From contig CM034547.1 of assembly GCA_020055645.1 (NCBI GenBank), positions 35,656,909 through 35,720,908 on the forward strand: a stretch of DNA of 64,000 bases. Direction: 5' to 3'. Within the stretch, counting starts at the first letter, position 1; each line of letters begins with the position of its first letter. The translations under genes and the position numbers were made by a program. Source of the stretch: Tomocerus qinae. Taxonomy: Eukaryota > Arthropoda > Collembola > Entomobryomorpha > Tomoceridae. Below are positions 56,001 through 64,000 of the stretch, piece after piece. Below the pieces are notes generated by a model. That model was not told the origin of the DNA. It ran no database searches and saw only the letters and a list, made by a program, of their open reading frames with translations.

Positions 56001-57976
56001 CGAGATTCAAAATCTGCGTAATGTTTGGAGCTGATCATTGAACGCACTAATTATTTTCCAAGTGTAAACACATTAAAATGATGGGCACCTACAGTATTAC
56101 TTTCCCACAGGTACGGTACAATTGAAAAAAAATGAAATAGACAAAACCACCGTGAAAAATAATCTACTTACAGCACACTACATAAAATTGGAGTATAAAA
56201 ACTGAATAAACTACTATTACCTATCCATTGTAACAGATGTACATGAATACAACAATAAAGAAGTGCATAATTGGGGAGAATCAGTGCGAACTGCACGTAT
56301 CAGTAGCACCAAAGAACTGGCTAAATCAAGCTAACTAAATAATTTGATATTACGATATACATTAGTGATAACTTGTTTCATTTACTGGTTAGGGTACACT
56401 ACGTATTGTACTTTAGGAGATGTGCACAATAATAAAGTGCCTAAGCAAGAAGTTGCGTTGCGATATGATTATTATGATCTACTGAAACATATACATATAA
56501 ATAAGATATGAAAAAGTCTAGTAGTACGAATTCTAACGTTGCCTTTTCTTTTGAATGAACATTTCAGCAATCGTGGTTAGCCGTTGCAAGTGCAGTGGCT
56601 CATTCAGCAGCTACCGAAACGAATCATCAACTTCCTATCGGAGATGATTCTAAGCCGACCAAGTACCACTACTACCCTCATAACCAGCACTTGTATCTTC
56701 TTCCAGAGTGTGCCACACAGCAGGTACGCTTCTCCTAATCTCTCACAATAATCTCATCATAACACAATGGAAACCTAAGTCAGTCAGTCAGTCACTCATT
56801 CACCAAGACATTATAAAAAATTGAAGCAAATAATATGTATTTCTAGCGAATTCTCAGTTTAGTTAGTTAGCGTACTATGATTACTTCACACTTTTGGCTT
56901 TACACTGTAGCAGTCTAACGAGCAGTGAAGCCAGAGCCATTTTTTACCTATAAGGACAATACACAACAAACAATATCTAACACAATGACTGAAGATGAGG
57001 AAGGTACCTAAATAAACGTAAATGTAAATAACATGCATTTGCATCTCCATTTCTTAACATTCCCATAATAAATTTCATATCTTAATCGTATCAGGTGTAC
57101 ATGCAATATGTGCCGTAGAGCAATAAATCTATATGGATACTTAGACTACGGATTCAATGGGTTTTATATTACAACTATTTCTCTATGGAAAAACTTACTT
57201 TTCTACTTGTCAGTATACAGTACAAACTTATTTGGTTAACGAAACACGAAAGAAATCTGCTCCTTGTTTACATCCACTATAAAACACCTACTTAGCTACC
57301 CATAACCACTCAGTGTATCCTTATCAGTGAATTTTTCTTTGTAGTATTGTACTGTAACATTGCAAAGATAATAGAAGCATATCTTTAAAATAATTATTTA
57401 CAAAATTCTTTAGGTCACTATATTACTTAGTTGAATCTCACAGCTGTATATACTACAACACTAAAGAAGCAACTACTGCTTCTTTAGTTGCACTGTAGCT
57501 GTGGCAGTTAGCACGTACACAAATAAATACAAAAACTACAGTTTGCTTCTTTACCAACGGTAAAAATGAAGATTTGGATGATGTACTACATTTGCACATT
57601 ACAGATTTCTCATGAGTTTAGATTTACTAATTAGGATGAAAGTTGTTGAGTATGTACTAGCAGACAGATATGCACATACATCTACATTATTTATACACGT
57701 TTCGGTAACTACATACACTATTGCATGCATTACATGGATTGTATGTTAACCAAACTGGAATGAAACCGACTTTCTTATTGTTTTGATAAAGTGCAATCAT
57801 TGAGTATTAAAATTGATACCTATTCTTTTGCATCACAGGTTTGTAGCGCCGTGTATTTACGTCTGAATTACAGTCAGCCGTTGTGTGCCTGTCCAAACTT
57901 TCATGAGCCTTGTTCTGTTAGTACAAGAGCTGACGATCGGCATACGATACCTTTAAAAACTGGATCTCAGTCTCAG
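43662..57976 (+). CDS. Argos-like secreted Cys-rich protein, 3' end missing
   Basis: Three exons (43662-44021, 56568-56723, 57839-57976) join in phase 0 to 218 residues without a stop. Residues 1-26 are basic and polar, 27-44 are a hydrophobic signal segment, and A48 is a likely cleavage point. Residues 49-160 are a low-complexity Ser/Lys/Gln-rich linker. Then comes a cysteine module: LYLLPEC (C168), C174, LCACP (C188, C190), C197, and DDRHT (204-208). Its order, C-x5-C-x13-C-x-C-P-x5-C, and the 10-residue step from C197 to H207 match the first module of argos, as does the phase-0 intron shortly after. I infer an extracellular protein of the Argos fold. Its ligand is unknown. Later modules are expected but no matching exon is found to 64,000. 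I do not recognise a named gene. Confidence 0.82.
52563..53540. mobile_element. 978-bp MITE-like element, 25-bp TIRs, TA duplication
   Basis: The left end (52563-52587), beginning GGGGAGACTGGGGATAGTGT, is repeated exactly in reverse complement at 53516-53540. TA flanks both sides (52561-52562, 53541-53542). A 16-17 base word of the form GGGKATAGTGTACGAA occurs eight times: at each end, and inside at about 52748, 52769, 52791, 53122, 53147 and 53499, in both orientations. No transposase frame is visible, so it is non-autonomous. It sits in the long first intron of the Argos-like gene. Confidence 0.92.
52748..52785. repeat. Perfect 38-bp palindrome
   Basis: Two head-to-head copies of the element's repeated word meet at GTAC, giving a perfect 38-bp palindrome with no loop. 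A further direct copy starts at 52791. Confidence 0.9.
56568..56723 (+). CDS. Argos-like gene exon 2
   Basis: It encodes residues 121-172: an Ala/His-rich start, a Tyr/His-rich stretch (KYHYYPHNQH) and LYLLPECATQQ, which holds the first cysteine of the module. The donor GTACGC is at 56724. In argos the equivalent LPEC and the next Cys share one exon; here an intron falls between them. Confidence 0.85.
56724..57838 (+). other. Intron 2 of the Argos-like gene (1,115 bp)
   Basis: The donor is GTACGC and the acceptor GCATCACAG. It contains a short hairpin, CTAAAGAAGC with GCTTCTTTAG, at about 57461-57487. No coding segment is seen. Confidence 0.8.
57839..57976 (+). CDS. Argos-like gene exon 3
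   Basis: It encodes residues 173-218: VCSAVYLRLNYSQPLCACP, then EPCSVS, ADDRHT and TGSQSQ. An N-Y-S sequon is present. The donor GTAAAC is at 57977. The exon ends 11 residues after the HT pair; argos exon 2 ends 10 residues after the equivalent histidine, in the same phase. Confidence 0.88.
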
Positions 57977-60900
57977 GTAAACGCATTGTTTATGTAATAT
58001 TTATGTGACAACGAAAACCCTAACTCTTCTAATAACCTGCAGTAATTGCTTAAAATCCACAACGAATTTTGTACGTAATTTGCATTTAAGAGTTTTAACT
58101 GTACCTATTATAACTCACATAATATAATTACACATTACATACCTTACACACATACCTATTTACATGGCTACGTGCTTTAGAGTCGAACAATACCAGAGTG
58201 GAATTGTTCATCTATACCTACTATTCTCACCTGAGTTTATTGCGTTGAAATGGATAGCAAAAAACTAAGGCACACCATTCCCATTGGAAATGCAATTGAT
58301 CCACATAGATATAGTAACGTGTGACAGATAGTTCTACAAACGCTAAGAATACTTTTATACTGTCAATAGTTGTCCAAGAATATAAAACGAATACATGATC
58401 AGGCTATTTTACAGATATAAATCAGGAATGAATAGTACAGGAAAACACATTATACGTATTACCTAAGTAATTCAAATGAAATGAATCACGACGAGATTGA
58501 ATTGAAGTGTACCGAATAACCTGGAAAGTCATTCACAGGGATGTTACCGAGTTAGTACGTCCTAACTCAGTAACACAAATGTCATATAGAAAGAAGTATA
58601 ATGATGCTGTCTTATCTCAGTCACTCTTTATCTGCCTATGTAGCAGATTACATTTGATGACTATGATGACTAATGGGTTATTCTGGTAGGTTAGCTTAAT
58701 ACAAATTTACAATTAGTTAGGCTATAAATATAATCAAAGTTAAAAGAACCGAGTTAGTGTATCCGTACTACTATTATTAACCTTCAACTTCAACTATATA
58801 AGTAAAGTATCACTGTATCACCCTCGTCGTGAAAGACTGCGCTTAAATGTGTCGGAGAGTATTATTTTACGAACTTACACCATTTAGTTTATACCATTAA
58901 CATTTTAAGGATTAGTTATTACACCATTTATAAGATACCTATATAGTAAAAATCCGAATATAATTTAAAGGTATGTTTGTTAACCGTATCAGATGGCACA
59001 TTTTTAACATTATGGCATCGTTACGTACTTATTGTGCAGTGTCATGGCTAAGTAGTACTTTATTCTACATGCATCTCAATTTTTATTGCTACACTTGAAT
59101 GAGTCAAGATCGAAAAGTCAAGTATAGCTCTATTCTGATTAAATGGCCCATGACCTTCTCACCAAAGCGCTATGCTCCTCACACCTTAACAATTGATCTC
59201 ATCGTCCTCATTTACTTCTCTTTTAAATCTCTTCATTCAGATTCCTAAATATTTTATGCCGCTTGCCATTTGGCACCAGATATCATCTGAAAGAACAATG
59301 GAATGTACTAAACTTAGTAACCTGCTTTTTAACCAATGCTATATATAGATATTTAATATTTCTAGCATCTAACAAGTAATAAAACATCATCAATGCAATG
59401 AATTTGGCATTGGTGAGTGTACCTCCAACCCCGACTTTTGCTACAATTAGTTAATAATGAAATTTAAAATGGCCAACTTGCACCCAGTTATTAAACGCAT
59501 CGTTTCCCATCTTTTAGATAACAACCTACATTGATAAAGGACATCAAAAGTAGCTTCGTTGTATAATCGCTAATCACTGCGTCTTATTACGTAATAGATA
59601 ACTGACCTAGAAAATAAGAACTTGAAATGACGTACGACGTACCATTATTAAGAAGATATTTTTAACTTATATATAGTATCCGTAAATCTATTTTTATTAT
59701 AAAGTTTTAGCTTATACATAAATAGTACCAAAATCTACTACTTTTCAATAGTTATTATATAACCCTTTCAGATGTAGTAGGTTTATGCTACAGAAAATAA
59801 GGTCGAATGGTCGATTAATATGTAATTATCAGATTAAATCAGAACCAAGTATAGTTTATTATTTACTTACCCAATATTTGAAAATGTTATACAAACGAAC
59901 AATTTCATGTTTAAACCTATAGAAAGGAATGATCGCTTCTTAGCATTTTACTATCATCTACTTGCTGATGGGGCACTCAGTCAGTGCAACATAACAAACG
60001 TCTTAAAACTCAAATATGATAAGTTTGAATGTTTTAGATAATATAAGATTGAGATACAAGAGAAATGTGAAGATATAATTTTCTGTATGGTGCATGGAAG
60101 GGTTTTGAAAACGTAGCATTAGCCAAAATATTTCTAACATGAACGATAGAAAAGAAAGGAAACATCTGCAATGGATTCGCTATGTTATGTTATACTTGCG
60201 ATGTAGTTTTTATCTTCAAACAAATAATTGGGCTAGTTGAACAATTTTCAGATGTGCTATTTATTAAACTCCAATTCTACGTTCCAAAGGCAATTGTGTG
60301 AACAAGACCATCGACATAATAACTACAGTCTGGTAAAATAACAAGCACAAACATTAGATAACAAAAGAAAGTAGTAAATCGCGTACTTCTGTTAACATTT
60401 GTGGAAGTTCGCTCAACATTGTCCTCTAAGCATTACGAAACTCCATCATTACCCTTTTAGAAAACAATTGCACTTATTTGTAGGATTTGGCAACAAGCTG
60501 AGCGTACAGTGAATTATGCCATAATATGTAACAATAGGTAACTTTTCGTAAACTAGTTTAATAGTGCCTGTGCACAATTACACCACTAATATTAAACAGA
60601 TGTCATTAACAATAAGATAACTCGGGGCTGATAAACAGACACGACAATGCGACAAATTGTTCCTGCCACCATGCTATGCTATGTAATACAAAACACATTG
60701 GCCATTGTACACCTGAAGCTAAATCATTAATGATCCAAAAATGAGTTCTTTGCCAATTTTGTGTGACTTAAAGATTCATCAATATCGTCCATCTCGTCAA
60801 AGTAATTTTTGTGTAACGGTGTAACGAATAACACAGCTGTAGCTTGTTTTAGTAGATGATTTCAAATAATATAGGTCGGTTTAAGTTTTAAAATGACAGC

Positions 60901-61274
60901 CGAGCAGATACCATTTTCTTATGTACAATTTATATTACCCCATGAGTAATAAAAAATTGAGAATAAGTGCAGAGAATACTCGTTCCAATTCCAAATTCTC
61001 AATCTTTAGAAGGTTTTATGGTAAATAGTATTAGGATTGTTTCAAAGTCGCAAAGTTATCTGTAAATTAATCGAATTCCAAACCGCTAGGCTAATCCGTC
61101 TGTAAATTGCATTGTCACCATTATCTTTGGAAGCATATTGGGCAAGTCTTAACTATTACATTATTGCACGTAGTCTTTGCTTAACCAAAACTGCTTAATT
61201 TCTTTAACCTTTTTCTTAAAATAGAACCCTTAACTAGTACAGTATTGCGCACTAGATTATAAATAGGTAAACCT

Positions 61275-61630
61275 GGTTGGGTTGCTGCAAACGGGACGCA
61301 GTAACCGAAATTTTTCTAAGTTTTTTTCTCAATGCAAAAATCAGACAACAAATTTCTAAGTATTTTCAAAACTAGTCACTATTTGCCTCTTTTTTGACCT
61401 AACCTAATAAAATTGAAACAACCAAACATTTATTATTCATTTTTATTAGGTTAGGTTAGAAAAAAGGCAAAAATAGTGACGGGTGGCTTAAAAAGTGATT
61501 ATACACTGAAGACTAAATTCGTCTTTCTTACATTGGGAAAAGAACTTAGAAAAATTTGGGTACGATTTTCCATTGGGAAAAAAACTTAGAAAATTTTTGC
61601 TCACTGCGTCCCGTTTGCAGCAACCCAACC
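61275..61630. mobile_element. 356-bp foldback MITE with 9-bp target duplication
   Basis: The ends read GGTTGGGTTGCTGCAAACGG and its reverse complement; about 28 bp match perfectly and a weaker match extends to about 65 bp. A second inverted pair lies inside (GACCTAACCTAATAAAA with TTTATTAGGTTAGGTTAG), so most of the element folds back. GGTAAACCT occurs directly at both borders (61266-61274 and 61631-61639), a perfect 9-bp duplication. That length is typical of Mutator-like elements, but the superfamily is inferred only from it. There is no coding capacity. Confidence 0.95.
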
Positions 61631-62892
61631 GGTAAACCTGCTAACAAAAATAACGTATAATTGTTGCGTTGTAGCATGGAGTTGTGCTTGTGGTACTAAT
61701 TACTAATACTATTTTTTAATGCCTGGTAATTAGTGCTTGTATATTGGAGTTGGACACCAATGAAACCACACAGCAAGGGCATTTTAAAACAAAAATGTAA
61801 ACGGCAGGCGATTGCAGTGCAAAGTTAAATTAGTTCATTCTTGTTTTATTTTCAATTTACGTAAAACCTAATAATTCATTTCATCACCAGTGAGCTGTTA
61901 ACCGTTACAACTGAAATGCGACAGAGATGACATGACAAATTGAACAGTATGCCACACACAGGACGCTCCAAATTAGGCACATAAAAAAACTAAGAAGATG
62001 AGTATAGCACTACTTGTCTGCCACATTCTTTATCGCAATTCAGAATTACATTATGCTCTTAACAGATAAAATTTAAAATATCTAATGATATTCCTGAAAA
62101 ATTAAAGCATGCATATTGCATACTGTACGCATGACATGACTATGACTACACAGATACATTAGCTACCCTTTTCTAGAAAAAATACCAAGCTATTTATGAC
62201 GCGAGGAAAAAAATAATTTTTCGTGACCGTATATCCACCAAATTAGTTAAATTTTGCATACTCCTTACTCAAGAATTAACATAACAGAAGCACAGGTAAA
62301 ATTAGTTTGTTAAAATTCAATGAAAACTACACGTTTACACGAGAAACTTAGTAGTATAGAAAATATGTAATTGCCAAGTCACATAAATGGGTAAGCAATA
62401 ATAATAAACCATTGTAATGGAATACTAAGCTTACGAGAAACTAATGAATTATATTATACTGTTTAATAATACGAAGCATTATAATGGAATCACAAGGGAA
62501 TACAAGAATACAAGCATTACTATAGAGTTTGTCCAAAATACTATGTGGTACTGTACATGTAGTACAATCATGTACCACTGTACTATAGCCTGGTACATGC
62601 GTTGCGTTTTGTTCGAACTGTATTAGCGGTAAATATTATTAGCGTCAGTTGAGCAGAATGGGTTGTTTTGTTAACATTCTAAAACTACCTCTCGTCTGTC
62701 CTCGGCGTCGACAGTTATTTGTTTCTAGTGTACTAACGTAATTCTGATTACTGAGTACATTCTTTTTGCACTACGTAGACTATAATAATTTCCTGTAGTT
62801 CACGTGTATTGTTCATTTTAGCTGGTGACTTAAAAGTCACAAGAAATTTTTGGTATCTTAAACTTAAACGAACGAACTTAAACGTGATTCGG

Positions 62893-63237
62893 AATTCACC
62901 TTTAGGGATGGATGATATAGAATTTTTATGTAGGCCACGTGTATTTACAAAGTAGGTATGAATCAAGGAGCTTTAACTGGTTTAGGTATCCCTTGGTTTC
63001 TCTTTGGCTGTTTTTTCATAAGGAGGGTTCAGTTAGGCACTTTGCGTGAATATCTATAAGGGACGTTTTTCGTCCCTTATCCGATTGTTGCCAATGACAA
63101 CTGGTAGGATTTGTCCCTTATAGATATTCACGCAAAGTGCCTAGCTGAACCCTCCTGTTGAAACTGTTGACACTCCTTGGTATGAATGAAATTCACCTTT
63201 AGGGATCGGATGGACGATATACTTATATTTACAAAGT
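62893..63237. repeat. Direct repeat flanking a foldback element
   Basis: A segment beginning AATTCACCTTTAGGGAT and ending TATTTACAAAGT occurs at 62893-62953 and, shortened and slightly changed, at 63190-63237. GGTATGAAT follows the first copy and precedes the second. The 63021-63156 foldback lies between them. Confidence 0.75.
63021..63156. mobile_element. 136-bp foldback MITE
   Basis: AGGAGGGTTCAGTTAGGCAC and the following 24 bases are matched by a reverse complement ending at 63156, with very few mismatches over 44 bp. A small inner hairpin, GGGACG-TTTTT-CGTCCC, starts at about 63060. No coding capacity and no obvious target duplication. Confidence 0.88.
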
Positions 63238-63810
63238 CTGCAAAGATAAACAAATGCAAAAATAAATTGTCAATATTAAAATTATGCCCAAAAATAATTC
63301 GACAACAATGATAACCACGAATGAGTTGACATCAGCAGCCATATTTTATGAGCAATATGATTTTCGAATTTACGAGAATTGCATAAAACAATTAGATCAG
63401 CCGTCTGGCTCTGGTTCACTATCTTACCCATTGACTTGATGTCACTAGTCCCTAATTGCTATAAATAATAGAAAATCTGCAATTGAGGGGTTGACTTTTC
63501 CAGCGGGATGAATGATTGAATCGATTTAAGACAAATTATTAAATAGGCAATGTGACCTTGAAAGTCGAAAGTCGTCAATTTGGCAATTATTGATGGCAAA
63601 CACAAAGATATTTGCAATTCGAGTTCGTTCTTGTTCAGTTCAGATATCAAAAGCATTAGTAATAATAATAAATAATTTCGTAAACCCCAGGATGCGTGGG
63701 CACGTGAAAGATCAGTACTGGGAGAACAGCCTTTAGCTGCATGCATTGCAATTGTATTGCGTTGTTGCGATATGTGTGTATGAGGGGAGATCTATGTCAC
63801 AAATGAAACT

Positions 63811-64000
63811 TTCCTAGAACCCAGAATATTCCTTGCCATACTCAGAATATAGTGCACAGAATTCTCTTCGCAGAACGCAGATAATTTTTCCTAGAATGCA
63901 GATTATTCTTCCTAGAACGCAGAATATTTTTTGCAGGTCGTAATATTCTTCTTAAAACGCAGAATATTTTACCTAAAACGCAGAATATTTTACATAAAAC
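63811..64000. repeat. 21-bp tandem array, cut by window edge
   Basis: Degenerate 21-bp units of the type CGCAGAATATTTTACCTAAA begin at 63820, 63876, 63897, 63918, 63939 (19 bp), 63958 and 63979. A longer irregular unit lies at 63841-63875. The copies become more alike toward the right edge, where the array is truncated by the window. Confidence 0.92.

Larger units (their letters stand above)
44022..56567 (+). other. Intron 1 of the Argos-like gene (12.5 kb)
   Basis: The donor is GTGAGT and the acceptor AACATTTCAG. It contains the inverted-repeat element at 52563-53540. No other exon was recognised; short alternative exons or enhancers may be hidden. Confidence 0.75.
57977..64000 (+). other. 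Probable intron of the Argos-like gene, with repeats
   Basis: Starts with the GTAAAC donor. I looked for an exon opening near a Cys-Glu motif and containing a later C-x-C-P, as in argos exon 3, and found none. The repeats at 61275-61630, 63021-63156 and 63811-64000 are listed separately. A short frame at 62444-62626 has several Cys and Trp but no suitable splice sites. Confidence 0.5.

Noticed and set aside
59999..60117. Frame with CED...FC near 60,068 considered as the missing exon of the Argos-like gene
   Set aside because: It has a possible upstream TTTTAG, but no C-x-C-P, no RDW-like segment and an early stop at about 60,116.
62444..62626. Cys/Trp-containing short frame considered as a further exon
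   Set aside because: It lacks C-x-C-P and suitable splice borders, and its repeated TGTAC words explain the Tyr/Cys content.

Overview
This window is eukaryotic and very probably arthropod. It is AT-rich (roughly two thirds A+T by eye), most of it is non-coding, and the two recognisable genes are split by spliceosomal introns with GT/AG borders. There is no sign of operons, ribosome binding sites, rRNA, tRNA or CRISPR. The best taxonomic clue is a clear orthologue of argos (giant-lens), a secreted antagonist of EGF receptor signalling known from insects and other arthropods. I cannot name the species.

Layout. Bases 1-15,500 hold no gene I can support; they contain a TIR-flanked element (5208-6266) with an internal hairpin, and a 34-bp minisatellite (6313-6550). 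The argos orthologue lies on the + strand at 18556-21638 in four coding exons (253 aa); its upstream region is rich in CAAGTC-type words. A 1.1-kb DNA transposon with about 280-300 bp inverted repeats follows at 22857-23980 and contains a frameshifted piece of a transposon protein with a cysteine cluster. Bases 23,981-43,661 are gene-poor; an unusually long anonymous open frame sits at 30006-30524 (-). A second secreted Cys-rich gene starts at 43662 (+), has a 12.5-kb first intron carrying a 978-bp inverted-repeat element (52563-53540), and has further exons at 56568-56723 and 57839-57976. I found no later exon, so the gene probably runs off the right edge. The last 3 kb carry two small foldback elements (61275-61630, with a perfect 9-bp target duplication; 63021-63156) and a 21-bp tandem array that reaches the window end.

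The main biological observation is that the two genes look like relatives. The first cysteine module of argos and the visible module of the second gene share the order C-x5-C-x13/14-C-x-C-P-x5-C, the same spacing from the last Cys to an HT pair, and a phase-0 intron at the equivalent place just after it. Every intron seen in both genes is phase 0. They lie in the same orientation about 22 kb apart. This suggests a pair of Argos-fold secreted proteins. One is expected to trap an EGFR ligand; the partner of the other cannot be read from the sequence.
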